Assembly: GCF_022427145.1 (NCBI RefSeq)
Contig: NZ_JAKSXN010000015.1
Coordinates: forward strand, 27,890-91,889
Direction of reading: 5' to 3'
DNA: 64,000 nt
DNA from: Paenibacillus timonensis
Lineage (GTDB): Bacteria > Bacillota > Bacilli > Paenibacillales > Paenibacillaceae
Under the pieces are notes generated by a model that ran no database searches, had not been told where the DNA came from, and saw nothing but the letters and a program-made list of their open reading frames with translations. Within the stretch, counting starts at the first letter, position 1. The number at the start of each line of letters is the position of its first letter. This document shows positions 9,074 through 17,813 of this stretch, in pieces. The translations under genes were made by a program, and so were the position numbers.

Positions 9074-10228
9074 TTATTTGACGGGGACCCATTCGATCCC
9101 CCAGTCGGAAACCAGTTGGGTCAGAGCCTTGGCATGCAGATATAGCCGATCCCCAATCACCTTCGAGTTCGTGCGGTCAAGTTGAATGGACTGGGCCCCC
9201 GTTGAAACGGTATAACGATAGGATTTCATATCGCTCCCTGAACTCCGCTCAACTTCCCAACCCAAACTTTCGGAGACGGGGCGAACTGGAATATACAACT
9301 CCCGGTCGAGACCAAAGAAGACGAACGGCAAAGCAATTTTCGCGCCGTTTAGCGTCAAATTAGCCTCCCCTTCTTGAACGTATTCCAGCTTTTTGACCGG
9401 CAACTGATCGGCTTCCAAATCGTCCGGAACTTCCGGTGCTTTCGTCGCGGACGAACCTTGTATTCGGTCATAAAAAGCTTCAACTTCTTGATCGGTTACG
9501 CCCCGGACCTTCCGAGAACGAACATCGTATAAATGCGCCTGCCGGGTAGGCTCGTTATAGGCCAGTAATAGTTCTCCCCGCTGTTCGTCATAACCCAGCA
9601 AGGAAGCCAGCAGCAAACGATGGGTTTCCAACGTATCGGGGTTCACGCGGACGATTTCGTTCTGCTTCGCCGTTTCGCTGTATCGCTCCGTCAGCAAAGA
9701 GCCGTCGGGAAGCCAATAGGTTACGGGCCATTCCCCGCCGTCAGAAGCTTGGCGAATGACGCCGTTCTGATTATTTTTCAGGAACAAGGCGACTCGCTTG
9801 GAAGATCCCTCAAAATAGATCACCTTCCGAACCCCGAACTTCCCGCTTGGCGAGTTTTGATATCCCGTCTTTCCCACCAACCGGTCCCCGGCCGTATCCA
9901 GGTAGACTTCGCCGAAAGGCGGAGGCGTTAATCCCTCTGTCCATACCCGCACAAAGGGACTCATTTCGTCTCCCCACAACTCGCTGACCGTATCGGGAAG
10001 CACATACCAAGTCCCGTCCTCGGTCCGGGAGACGACCTTCCGTTCCGATTTGCCGTCATCCGCCGTTAAATAGGCGTTATAGTATGCTTCTTTCGTTTCC
10101 GGGTTCGTATAGGCGTGGTAAAACTCCACCTCTGCGGCAGCAACCGAATTCGCGGTCATGACCCAAGCCAGAGTCGTCGCCAATACGCCGTAAACCGCCG
10201 GACGTAGCCGAATGTTGCCTAACTTCAT
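9074..10228 (-). CDS. Secreted protein with C-terminal copper-amine-oxidase-like domain
   Basis: 384 residues from an ATG at 10228 with AAAGGAG upstream; the frame extends to a GTG at 10252 but that codon precedes the ribosome site. An N-terminal signal peptide is clear, with a hydrophobic core and a cleavage region at about residue 28 (SVAAAE). The C-terminal 100 residues, from about 285, contain an N-G-x(n)-L-P-F-V-F region and IPVRPVSESLGWEV, typical of the copper amine oxidase N-terminal-like domain that Paenibacillus uses widely in surface proteins. The middle resembles a beta-propeller-like or six-strand repeat region. It lies downstream of the sigma/anti-sigma pair on the same strand (71 bp gap) and may belong to that regulon. 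No enzyme activity is implied. Confidence 0.75.
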   Translation of the reverse strand: MKLGNIRLRPAVYGVLATTLAWVMTANSVAAAEVEFYHAYTNPETKEAYYNAYLTADDGKSERKVVSRTEDGTWYVLPDTVSELWGDEMSPFVRVWTEGLTPPPFGEVYLDTAGDRLVGKTGYQNSPSGKFGVRKVIYFEGSSKRVALFLKNNQNGVIRQASDGGEWPVTYWLPDGSLLTERYSETAKQNEIVRVNPDTLETHRLLLASLLGYDEQRGELLLAYNEPTRQAHLYDVRSRKVRGVTDQEVEAFYDRIQGSSATKAPEVPDDLEADQLPVKKLEYVQEGEANLTLNGAKIALPFVFFGLDRELYIPVRPVSESLGWEVERSSGSDMKSYRYTVSTGAQSIQLDRTNSKVIGDRLYLHAKALTQLVSDWGIEWVPVK

Positions 10229-10299
10229 TCTGGTTTCTCCTTTCTCCTTCACCTCAATCTACTAAGTATAGACGGCGAAACTTGAAGAAAGTTACGATC

Positions 10300-11268
10300 C
10301 TACAATCCCTTTCGAATCAATTCTCCGGCAAGACGGAGCAACTCTTCCTTCGAAAGCTCATGTCCACCATAGGTGGTTAACATATAATAAGCGTCCTGCT
10401 CCTCATTGTACCAACTAAGGTAGTGATAGCTCACTTCTTTCCGATCTACCTCGTTGTATATCACCGTTCGATTTTCCACCTGGACCGATTCCGTACGATT
10501 CTCAGGCTCCTGGAATACGGTCATATCCCCCCCATGCAATAGGTTCGCACTTAAGCCGATATGGGCCGTGCCCGAAGTATACACGCCATAGACGAAAGCC
10601 GCCTCTGTCCATGGAACAGCTCGGCTAAACACCCGCTGCTCCTTTGCTTTCTCTGCTTCTGTTCTAAGCTCACCCAAGACCCTTTGATAAAAGGGGGACG
10701 TATTCAGTTGCTGAGAGGTTGGATAATGAGGTGAAACCGTCCCATACTCGAGCGGATAACCGGCAACGGTTTCCGGCAAATGTGGTACACCTGTTCGTTT
10801 TATTTCGTTCAGAAACGCCGAATACGATGTCCAACGCTTTTCTTTATAAGCGAACTGCAAACGGGCTGTATCTAATGCCTCCACTCTCGAGGCGTCTTTC
10901 ACATAGTAAGCGATAAGCTCCCCAGGCTCTGCCTTCTTCAGTGCTTGCTGCTCGAAGTTATTGTTCGACACAGGTTCCGTTTGACGTTCCGGTGCCGCAT
11001 ACTGAACTTTGACTTTTCCCGCCGCATTTCGGATTTGAATAAACTCCGAGGTGGCATATGCGGTGACGGAAATCAGCATTAGCGTGAGCAGCCCGGCAAC
11101 TGCCCCCGTTGGACTCAGAAGCCTCCAGACTAACCGTTTTCGGCCCGGCTTCTCTCCCCGAATCCGTTGCATAACCCGCTGTGTTACCTCGATTTGCGGA
11201 AGCGCGTCTATTCGGCTTGCGGCTTGGATCAAGCTTTCGAATTCATTACGTTCTCCGTCTCGTGACAT
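10300..11268 (-). CDS. Membrane anti-sigma factor, partner of the ECF sigma
   Basis: 322 residues: an N-terminal cytosolic region of about 50 residues, one TM helix (about 53-72) and an extracytoplasmic domain of about 250 residues without a motif I can name, possibly DUF4367-like at the C-terminus. The reading frame begins inside the end of the ECF sigma gene with a 40-base overlap, and has AGGAGGAAATGGG before the ATG. The location and topology make it the cognate anti-sigma factor that holds the sigma at the membrane. The function is inferred from context; sequence motifs of the zinc-binding anti-sigma group (HxxxCxxC) are absent. Confidence 0.75.
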   Translation of the reverse strand: MSRDGERNEFESLIQAASRIDALPQIEVTQRVMQRIRGEKPGRKRLVWRLLSPTGAVAGLLTLMLISVTAYATSEFIQIRNAAGKVKVQYAAPERQTEPVSNNNFEQQALKKAEPGELIAYYVKDASRVEALDTARLQFAYKEKRWTSYSAFLNEIKRTGVPHLPETVAGYPLEYGTVSPHYPTSQQLNTSPFYQRVLGELRTEAEKAKEQRVFSRAVPWTEAAFVYGVYTSGTAHIGLSANLLHGGDMTVFQEPENRTESVQVENRTVIYNEVDRKEVSYHYLSWYNEEQDAYYMLTTYGGHELSKEELLRLAGELIRKGL

Positions 11269-11855
11269 CCCATTTCCTCCTTCTCCTGTTTCAGGGTCAA
11301 AGCCGTTTGGAGCTTACGTTGAATTCGCTTCATTCGTTTATGTAACGCATTAGGGCTGACCAACAAGATTTCACTGATTTCAGCAAAAGAACGCTGCTCC
11401 ATTACGCGCAGAACCACCATGTTTCTTTCCTCCGGCGTTAATTGCTTCAAAGCTTGTTCAATCGGGTAACTGTATAACTGCCCTACGATCTCCTGCTCTA
11501 CACTTGCTGTGGTCAGGTCCGGCTTGAACAGCCTTAGCCATTGGCGATGCAGACGTTCTTTCCGAAGAAGGTTATAACAATGGTTCATCGCGATCCGGTA
11601 CAGCCACGCGGAGAAACTGACTTGTGGCTTGTAGCTGTGAATGGAGCGGTAAGCCTTCACAAAAATATCCTGAACCGCATCCTCCGCATCGTAACGATTA
11701 CCAAGTAGTCGGCAGCAATAACGAAAGATCTGCTGCTGGAAATGATCCACGATCAACGCAAACCGTTCCCTGTCCCCATGTTGAACACGGACAATCACCG
11801 TTTCAATGTGATTTGCATCTCGTTCTAGTTCCCGTTCCGTTTCGAACACCTCCAT
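11229..11855 (-). CDS. ECF sigma factor
   Basis: 208 residues with both sigma-70 family regions: region 2 (about 27-95, including DAEDAVQDIFVKAYRSI and the W-L-Y-R-I-A-M-N-H stretch) and region 4 (about 130-185, LTPEERNMVVLRVMEQRSFAEI followed by an HTH). It is an alternative sigma controlled by the overlapping anti-sigma factor. The 5' end is preceded by GAAAGAGC. Autoregulated promoters are usual in this family but I could not define one confidently in 11856-11990. Confidence 0.92.
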   Translation of the reverse strand: MEVFETERELERDANHIETVIVRVQHGDRERFALIVDHFQQQIFRYCCRLLGNRYDAEDAVQDIFVKAYRSIHSYKPQVSFSAWLYRIAMNHCYNLLRKERLHRQWLRLFKPDLTTASVEQEIVGQLYSYPIEQALKQLTPEERNMVVLRVMEQRSFAEISEILLVSPNALHKRMKRIQRKLQTALTLKQEKEEMGCHETENVMNSKA

Positions 11856-11920
11856 GCTCTTTCTACACTATATAACAAATCTGTTTCTGTAAAAGTGCCT
11901 CAAGAACACAAACAATTTCA

Positions 11921-11950
11921 ACATACAACCCAAGAATGGGAGACATAATA
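11921..11950 (+). promoter_or_regulatory. Possible forespore (SigF/SigG-like) promoter
   Basis: ACATA (11921-11925), 18 bases, CATAATA (11944-11950). The -10 element fits the forespore consensus CATWHTA and the spacing is right; the -35 matches GHATR at 4 of 5 positions. It sits 40 bp upstream of the DUF3231 gene. Confidence 0.35.
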
Positions 11951-11990
11951 CGGACGGCAAGCAAATTGACAAAGCAAAGGAGATTTCTTC

Positions 11991-12497
11991 ATGGGTGTGT
12001 TGGACGGCAATCCGAAGCATGAGCCGTTGCATTACGGCGAAATATTTACGATATGGGAAAGCTCGATGGCGGCCAAAATGATTTTGTCCTGCTATCAGCT
12101 GTTTACGTACCATGCCGGCGACAAGGATTTGAAGGAGATTCTGAAGGATTTGATGGATCAGGCGAAACTGGAAATCAAAGAACTGGACAAGCTGTTAACG
12201 GATAACGGGATCCTTCCATCCCCGATGCTACCGGAACGGCCGGAAGCGAAACTGGAGGATATCCCGCCGGGCGCCAGATTTGCCGATGCGGAAATCGGGG
12301 CGAAGATTGCCATGGACACTGCCGCATCCTTGACCGGCTGCAGCGGAGCGATGGGGTTGTCGATCCGGGAAGACATCGGTGCGTTGTTCGCTAAATACCA
12401 TGCGACCAAAACCGCACTGGCTTTAAGAATTTTGCGCATGAGCAAAGACAAAGGCTGGCTCGTTCCACCGCCGCTGCTAGTCAAAAAACCGGAGTAG
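11991..12497 (+). CDS. DUF3231 family protein
   Basis: 168 residues, mainly helical, starting MGVLDGNPKHEPLHYGEIF. The order 'LHYGEIF..W', a central 'DAEIGAKIAMD' and a C-terminal 'HATKTALALRILRMSKDKGWLVPPP' are typical of DUF3231, ferritin-like helical-bundle proteins common in spore formers, often found as tandem double-length proteins; this one is a single copy. A role is not established. AAGGAG precedes the ATG. A candidate forespore promoter lies upstream and a terminator directly downstream, so the gene is monocistronic. Confidence 0.8.
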   Translation: MGVLDGNPKHEPLHYGEIFTIWESSMAAKMILSCYQLFTYHAGDKDLKEILKDLMDQAKLEIKELDKLLTDNGILPSPMLPERPEAKLEDIPPGARFADAEIGAKIAMDTAASLTGCSGAMGLSIREDIGALFAKYHATKTALALRILRMSKDKGWLVPPPLLVKKPE

Positions 12498-12505
12498 AAA
12501 ACACA

Positions 12506-12533
12506 AAGGGAGAATCCGCGGCGATTCTCCCTT
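12506..12533. terminator. Bidirectional terminator between DUF3231 gene and comB
   Basis: 11-bp stem AAGGGAGAATC (12506-12516) with GATTCTCCCTT (12523-12533), 6-base loop. It overlaps the comB stop codon region. Confidence 0.8.
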
Positions 12534-13227
12534 AGTTTACCTCTTCCCGCTCAATGACCGGAATCCCGCCGCGGGTAACCACCTTCATCACAAAGCCGGT
12601 AGACCGTTCCCTTAAGCAAAACTCCATATCTTCAGGCAAAAACGCCGGTTGTCCTGGATCGAAAAACTTAGCCGCTGCTTCCGACCCGCGTATTCGCTCT
12701 AAGGTTTGCGCCGCTGTGGGACTTCCGTCTCCTCGTAATATCCCGGCAATATATTCCGCGCAGGCCAGATCATCGTCGCCCGTCGGATGCGAGGCGACCA
12801 GATGCAACCTAGGTTCGGGGCTGGCGCTAGGGATCCGGCTTTTGATCCAGCTTGCCGTTGTGGCCGCATTGGAAAACCCCGTAACGAAAACCTGCTTGGC
12901 ATTTAAGGAATTCAAAGTGGCTTCCACGCCGTTGGTTGTTTTTTGGATCAGCGTTTTCCCGGCCAGGTTAGCTTGCGTAATCCGAGCAGGCGAATTGTCC
13001 AAATCAAAGCCCGGAATGGGCAAGCCTTTGATTTCTCCCGCCAACAAATGATCCGGATGATCCCGTTTAAAACGGAATGCCTCTTCCAGCGAACCGGCCA
13101 AAATAATCCTTTGCGCTCCCTGAATAAAAGCGTAATGTGCCACCGTAAACGCACGGATCACATCGATCACCACATGGATCTCCGCATCCGCCAGCCGGTG
13201 GTTATTCCCCTGTACGATTTGGATCAT
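12532..13227 (-). CDS. comB: 2-phosphosulfolactate phosphatase family protein (ComB)
   Basis: 231 residues. The opening 'VVIDVIRAFTVAHYAF', the central 'GEIKGLPIPGFDLDNSP' and the 'TTNGVEATL' stretch are characteristic of the ComB family, magnesium-dependent acid phosphatases that convert 2-phosphosulfolactate to sulfolactate. In Bacillus the homologue YitC works with the ComA-like YitD to make 3-sulfolactate, an abundant spore solute. Here it is divergent from an MFS gene and a comA gene, which supports the assignment. The reductive or oxidative partner (sulfolactate dehydrogenase) is not in the window. Confidence 0.85.
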   Translation of the reverse strand: MIQIVQGNNHRLADAEIHVVIDVIRAFTVAHYAFIQGAQRIILAGSLEEAFRFKRDHPDHLLAGEIKGLPIPGFDLDNSPARITQANLAGKTLIQKTTNGVEATLNSLNAKQVFVTGFSNAATTASWIKSRIPSASPEPRLHLVASHPTGDDDLACAEYIAGILRGDGSPTAAQTLERIRGSEAAAKFFDPGQPAFLPEDMEFCLRERSTGFVMKVVTRGGIPVIEREEVN

Positions 13228-13372
13228 GTTTCCCCTACCCTTCTGCTTTGAACATTACCAGCTTATGCCCGATGGGTAGGAGCCCGTGCAAATGGATGAA
13301 TACCCGGTTTCCTATTGACAGATAATGAACGTATTCTTTGTGTTCCGAATTCAACATTGAGGAGCTAAACCG

Positions 13373-14683
13373 ATGAATAACACCAAAACGCGGAAAAGGC
13401 TGCAGATTACCTTCCAGAGTGACATTTCCTTGCCTGAGGAGGAATCGGACGAACGGTCCGAGCCAAAAGCGGAAACCTCGGAGAAAAGCGGTTCTAAAGG
13501 GCGGATATGGGAGTTTATTGCCATTGCTACGATCCCCATCGTGCTTGTGTTCGGCAATTCGATGCTGGTGCCAGTGCTTCCGGAAATGCAAAGGCAGCTG
13601 GAAATCAGTAAATTTCAAAGCAGCTTGATCATTTCGATTTTCTCTTTGGCGGCAGGCGTGTTCATCCCGGTGATCGGTTACCTATCCGACCGGTTTGGGC
13701 GGAAGAAAATCATTATCCCTGCGTTGATCGTCTACGGAGGTGCCGGGATCTTGGCCGGGTTTGGCGCCATTTGGAACTCCTATGCCGTCATTATTACGGC
13801 CCGGGCCATTCAAGGCATGGCAGCGGCGGGAACGGCGCCGATAGCGATGGCACTGGTTGGCGATTTATACAAAGGTGGAACGGAAAGTAAAGCTCTGGGA
13901 TTGATCGAAGCGTCAAACGGCGTCGGCAAAGTGCTAAGCCCGATCATCGGGTCCTTGCTGGTGCTGATTGTTTGGTATGCTTCCTTTTTCGCGTTCCCCG
14001 TGTTTTGCGCTTTATCGCTGCTGGCCGTCCTGTTTCTGATCAAGGAATCCAAGCACGGCGAAAAACAGCCGCTTAAGTCGTACATTCATAAAATCGGCCA
14101 AATCTTCCGTGAAAAAGGAAGCTGGCTGATCACCTCCTTTTTCGCCGGTTCATTGGGACTTTTCATTTTATTCGGGGTTCTGTTTTACTTGTCCAATACT
14201 TTGGAAGAGGCTCCCTACCATATCGACGGCGTTCTTAAGGGCGCGGTTCTGGCGATCCCCCTGCTCGGCATGGTCATCACTTCCTATACGACGGGAAGCT
14301 TGATCAAGAAAAAAGGCCTGCTGATGCGTTGGTTGATGAACATCGGACTGGTGATGATGACGCTGGCCCTGGCCGCGACGATCTTCTTCTTTAAGAACAT
14401 CTATGTCTTTATCGGTTTGCTGACGGTCAGCAGCGTCGGAACCGGCTTGCTACTGCCTTGCTTAAATACGATAGTCACCGGATCGGTGCAAAAAAGCGAA
14501 CGCGGCATGATCACCTCGCTGTACAACAGCCTGCGTTTTTTAGGCGTCGCTTTTGGACCGCCCCTATTCGGGTGGATGATGGACATTTCCGACCGCGTCG
14601 TGTTTATCACCGTGTCCTGCTTGTCTTTGGTCACGTTGGGGCTGGTCTTTTTCCTAATCAAGCCTCCTCGCCAAATCAACTGA
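13373..14683 (+). CDS. MFS transporter, 12 TM, with charged N-terminal extension
   Basis: 436 residues: a hydrophilic N-terminal tail of about 45 residues rich in Glu/Ser/Lys, then 12 TM helices with the MFS motif A 'GYLSDRFGRKK' between helices 2 and 3 and 'RAIQGMAAAG' in helix 4. It belongs to the drug/metabolite-H+ antiporter type. Its place between comB (divergent) and comA (110 bp downstream, same strand) suggests that it may move sulfolactate or a related anion, but siderophore and drug exporters of the same family look alike, so this is only context. GAGGAGCTAAACCG precedes the ATG. Confidence 0.85.
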   Translation: MNNTKTRKRLQITFQSDISLPEEESDERSEPKAETSEKSGSKGRIWEFIAIATIPIVLVFGNSMLVPVLPEMQRQLEISKFQSSLIISIFSLAAGVFIPVIGYLSDRFGRKKIIIPALIVYGGAGILAGFGAIWNSYAVIITARAIQGMAAAGTAPIAMALVGDLYKGGTESKALGLIEASNGVGKVLSPIIGSLLVLIVWYASFFAFPVFCALSLLAVLFLIKESKHGEKQPLKSYIHKIGQIFREKGSWLITSFFAGSLGLFILFGVLFYLSNTLEEAPYHIDGVLKGAVLAIPLLGMVITSYTTGSLIKKKGLLMRWLMNIGLVMMTLALAATIFFFKNIYVFIGLLTVSSVGTGLLLPCLNTIVTGSVQKSERGMITSLYNSLRFLGVAFGPPLFGWMMDISDRVVFITVSCLSLVTLGLVFFLIKPPRQIN

Positions 14684-14793
14684 TCCTTCACCATAATTTG
14701 TTAATTATTGGGCACCGGCCGCGATGGATTCGCATATGATGCCTATGTCATCGGTGAAACGATAAGTTAATAAGGAAACGAGGAGATTCCAGT

Positions 14794-15657
14794 ATGAAGA
14801 GTACCTTACGTTCCGTATGGCCTGCCGAGTTATTTGATCCGAGCGGACTACGTCAGAGCATCGAGCCGGAAGGAAGCTTGCCGGAGCTGCAGGTTACCGG
14901 GCCCGGCCTAACGATGGTGATCGATAAAGGACTCGGGCGGACCGCCTTCATGGATTTTATTGAACTGGCCGCGGGTTACGTAAATTGCATCAAATTCGGT
15001 TTCGGCACGGCCCCGCTCTACAGCACGGAGCTGTTGATGTACAAGATCAACCTTGCCAAGCAGCAAGGCATTATGGTCATGCCAGGCGGAACGCTGCTGG
15101 AAACGGCGGTTCAACAGGATGTTGTCTCGGACTTCTTCAACACCATTTGCCGGCTGGGCTTTAACGGCATCGAGGTGTCCGACGGCACGATCGAACTGCC
15201 TCGCAAGCGCCGCACGGAATTGATCCAGGAAGGCAAAAGCCGAGGCCTGCGCGTCGTCACCGAATTTGGCAAGAAATTATCCGGTTCGTTGATCGATGCC
15301 ACGCATTTGGCGGAGACCCAGGAAGCCGATCTCGAAGCCGGTGCCGAGCTGATGACCGTGGAAGCGCGCGAATCCGGAATGGGCGTCGGCATTTTCGATG
15401 AGCAGGGCGAATGCCGCCAGGATATATTGGACAATATCCTCAAATTTGTCCCCGATACGACAAGGCTGATGTGGGAAGCTCCGCTGAAGCACCAGCAAGT
15501 GCTGCTGCTGCGGAAGTTCGGCGCCGGCGTCCATTTGGGCAATATCCAGCCGCAGGACATTCTGTCGCTCGAAACGATGCGGCGGGGGCTCCGTCAAGAC
15601 ACGTTCGAGTTCGGCATCCGCCAGAAGGCGTCCGAAGAGTGCATTTATGTCATTTAG
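14794..15657 (+). CDS. comA: Phosphosulfolactate synthase (ComA)
   Basis: 287 residues of the ComA family (TIM barrel): 'TMVIDKGLG', 'DFIELAAGYVNCIKFGFGT', 'GFNGIEVSDGTIELP' and 'VLTEFGKK'-like segments. The enzyme adds sulfite to phosphoenolpyruvate to give (R)-2-phospho-3-sulfolactate. The Bacillus subtilis counterpart is YitD. With ComB across the divergent region it forms a two-step sulfolactate route. ACGAGGAG lies 8 bases before the ATG. A strong terminator follows. Confidence 0.93.
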   Translation: MKSTLRSVWPAELFDPSGLRQSIEPEGSLPELQVTGPGLTMVIDKGLGRTAFMDFIELAAGYVNCIKFGFGTAPLYSTELLMYKINLAKQQGIMVMPGGTLLETAVQQDVVSDFFNTICRLGFNGIEVSDGTIELPRKRRTELIQEGKSRGLRVVTEFGKKLSGSLIDATHLAETQEADLEAGAELMTVEARESGMGVGIFDEQGECRQDILDNILKFVPDTTRLMWEAPLKHQQVLLLRKFGAGVHLGNIQPQDILSLETMRRGLRQDTFEFGIRQKASEECIYVI

Positions 15658-15668
15658 TCCTCATGAAA

Positions 15669-15703
15669 AAAGCGATTAAACAGTCCTGCTGTTTAATCGC
15701 TTT
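15669..15703. terminator. Terminator after comA
   Basis: 15-bp perfect stem (15669-15683 with 15689-15703), 5-base loop, followed by TATCTTTTTT on the plus strand; A-rich on the other side, so it may also serve the convergent hemerythrin-like gene. Confidence 0.93.
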
Positions 15704-15717
15704 ATCTTTTTTCCGAG

Positions 15718-16131
15718 TCAGAACAACAACCGTTCCTCCTCTTGGCTATGAATTGCATTGATCTCCAGCAAAGCATACAGCTTATGCAGAATGTCCTTAC
15801 TGAATCCACCAGTCTCCCGCATTTGGTGGACGTTCTTCACCATGATTCTCATGAGCTCATGATCCCGTTTCAATTGCAGAACCGTTTCCTCCAGATTCGG
15901 ATTCTTCTCGGCAACTTCCTGATAAAAACCGTCCTCTTCCGCATCCGCGTGACTCAGAATTCGCGACTCCCAGTATTCCAGCAATTCTGCCGTTGCCTGA
16001 TCTGCCAACTCCAGGTTCCCGCTTGCGTACAAACTTTCGACTTCCTCCGTCTTCGAACGGGCTCCTGCTAAACCTCCGGCGTGAATAGCCTGATGAGCGT
16101 GTCGTTGCCGTAATGATGGACCAACCGGCAT
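15718..16131 (-). CDS. Hemerythrin-like protein downstream of narK
   Basis: 137 residues, helical. Histidine and acidic residues are spaced as in hemerythrin/RIC-type four-helix bundles: H-A-H in the first helix, 'SHADAEEDGFY', 'KRDHELM' and 'HSQEEERLLF' at the C-terminus. Such proteins hold a di-iron centre and bind O2 or NO or repair iron-sulfur clusters. It follows the NarK gene on the same strand after 41 bp and AGGGGAGGGGAGAAGC precedes its ATG, so it is probably cotranscribed. NO produced during nitrate respiration would be a fitting ligand; that is inference. Confidence 0.75.
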   Translation of the reverse strand: MPVGPSLRQRHAHQAIHAGGLAGARSKTEEVESLYASGNLELADQATAELLEYWESRILSHADAEEDGFYQEVAEKNPNLEETVLQLKRDHELMRIMVKNVHQMRETGGFSKDILHKLYALLEINAIHSQEEERLLF

Positions 16132-16172
16132 GCTTCTCCCCTCCCCTTTAAGCTAGTAGAACGTGACGCTTC

Positions 16173-17672
16173 TTAATTTTTCGTTTTTCCTTCCGGAAGC
16201 TCGGAGAACGTCCCGACGTAGCGGATATCTTCTCCCGTTTCGTCCCTTACGGCGCTGATGTTCAGCCACTGCAAATAGATTTCTCCGTTTTTGCGCTTGT
16301 TCCATATTTCACCCTGCCACATGCCGGTTTCTTTAATGCTCTTCCACATGCGCACATAGAAATCGGGGGCTTGTCGATCCGTTCGCAGAATATTGGGCTT
16401 CTGCCCGACTGCCTCCTCTTCGCCGAATCCCGTCACCGCGGTAAACGCCGGGTTCACCGCTACAATGGTTCCTTTGGGATCCGTCACCAGAATTCCCTGC
16501 GCCGTCGTGTTGAATACTTCCGAGGACAAGCTCAGCTTGTCGGAATAGATCATCCAGAGCACGAGAATCAAGCTGGCCAGGGCCACCTGCGACAACAGCA
16601 TAAACCCGATGGAATATTGACCGGTCACCGAGTGGATATAGGACAGCAGCAGCGGCGGGAAGAATCCGCCCAAGCCTCCCATCATCGATACGATGCCGTT
16701 TACGATCCCCGCCTGCTTGTTGAAATACTGCGGGACCAGCTTGAAGATGACCCCGTTACCGGCCCCGGCAACCATCGCGATCACCAAACAACCGATCGTA
16801 TACAAAGTAAACGTCGGAGAGAAAGCCAATACGATCGCCGCCAACGTGAAGCCCGAAAAGACAACGATCAATAACATCAAGGCGTTGAACCGGTCCGCCA
16901 GCCAACCGCCGACCGGGCGCATAAACGTCGCCAGAGCGATGAATCCGGCCGTGCGCATTCCCGCATCCACCTTGGTCAGCTCAAAGTTCGTCACCAGAAA
17001 ATTCGGCAAATAAACGGTGAATGCGACAAACGATCCGAACGTAATAAAATACAGCAGCGAGAACAACCAGAGCTTTTCATTTTTGTACACGCCCTTGATT
17101 TGTTCCATCAAAGCGGTTTTCACTTTCGGCTCTTTACGGTCGCCGAAGAAGAGATTCAGCGCCGCAAAAACCAGCAGAAGAATCAAATACAGCTTAACGG
17201 TCGCCGACCAGCCGATTTGCGTCGCAACGACCGGCGCGGAGAACGAAGTGACCGCGGTCCCGAGATTCCCGAGACCATACACGCCGTTAACCAAACCGTG
17301 ACGCTCCTTCGGATAATATTTCGGCAATGAGGTGACGCCCACGGAAAACACGGCCCCGCCGATGCCAAGAAACAATCCGCCGATGATCAGATCCACGTAG
17401 GAGTTCGCTTCGCTGATATAATACACCGGAAACAGCAGCAAGATAAAGCTGATCAAGAAAACGATTCGCGCCCCAAAGATATTGGCGTAATACCCAAGCG
17501 GTATACGCAGGACCGAGCCCAATACGACAGGGATCGCCGTAATGATCGCGACCTTATCGGCCGGGATCTGGATATCCTCGCCCATAAAAGATACGAGGGA
17601 CGAGATAATGACCCAAACGGCAAAGCCCACAATCAGATTTAACGTTTGCAGCGGCAATTGAACTTTTTTCAT
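16173..17672 (-). CDS. NarK-type nitrate/nitrite transporter fused to a C-terminal PAS domain
   Basis: 499 residues. Residues 1-380 are a 12-TM MFS protein with two glycine-rich nitrate signature helices (G-L-G-N-L-G-T after 'KYYPKERHGLVNGVY', and 'GAGNGVIFK...GIVNGIVSMMGG'), placing it in the NarK/NasA nitrate-nitrite porter family. About 110 further residues (381-492) are a PAS domain of the common sensor type, with 'GILVTDPKGTIVAVNPAF', 'GFGEEEAVGQKP', 'FYVRMW' and 'GEIWNKRKNGE'. NarK proteins normally stop after helix 12, so this is an unusual fusion. The ATG at 17672 with AAGGTG 9 bases upstream is preferred to the TTG one codon before. A promoter with a GGG-N4-CCC palindrome lies upstream. 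Confidence 0.92.
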   Translation of the reverse strand: MKKVQLPLQTLNLIVGFAVWVIISSLVSFMGEDIQIPADKVAIITAIPVVLGSVLRIPLGYYANIFGARIVFLISFILLLFPVYYISEANSYVDLIIGGLFLGIGGAVFSVGVTSLPKYYPKERHGLVNGVYGLGNLGTAVTSFSAPVVATQIGWSATVKLYLILLLVFAALNLFFGDRKEPKVKTALMEQIKGVYKNEKLWLFSLLYFITFGSFVAFTVYLPNFLVTNFELTKVDAGMRTAGFIALATFMRPVGGWLADRFNALMLLIVVFSGFTLAAIVLAFSPTFTLYTIGCLVIAMVAGAGNGVIFKLVPQYFNKQAGIVNGIVSMMGGLGGFFPPLLLSYIHSVTGQYSIGFMLLSQVALASLILVLWMIYSDKLSLSSEVFNTTAQGILVTDPKGTIVAVNPAFTAVTGFGEEEAVGQKPNILRTDRQAPDFYVRMWKSIKETGMWQGEIWNKRKNGEIYLQWLNISAVRDETGEDIRYVGTFSELPEGKTKN

Positions 17673-17730
17673 CAATATCGATCACCTTTTCCAAAATGAC
17701 TTCTGAATGACCATCGATTTCCCCACCCGT

Positions 17731-17796
17731 ATTTTAGCCGATCCGGTTCGGCGGTCTGAATAGGGTTTTCCCCTGATTGTTCCGGGAAACTCCCTA
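17731..17796 (-). promoter_or_regulatory. narK promoter with NreC-like operators
   Basis: On the minus strand a -10 TAAAAT (17736-17731) is preceded by the palindrome GGGTTTTCCC (17763-17772; GGG-N4-CCC), centred 31.5 bp upstream of the -10, and by a second, GGG-N5-CCC element (17784-17794). Both have TAGGG/CCCTA ends. This resembles GC-rich NreC/NarL-type operators, and the centre would be near -42 to -44, the class II activator position. The same arrangement is present before narG. Confidence 0.6.
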
Positions 17797-17813
17797 CTCG
17801 GCCGATTTGGACA

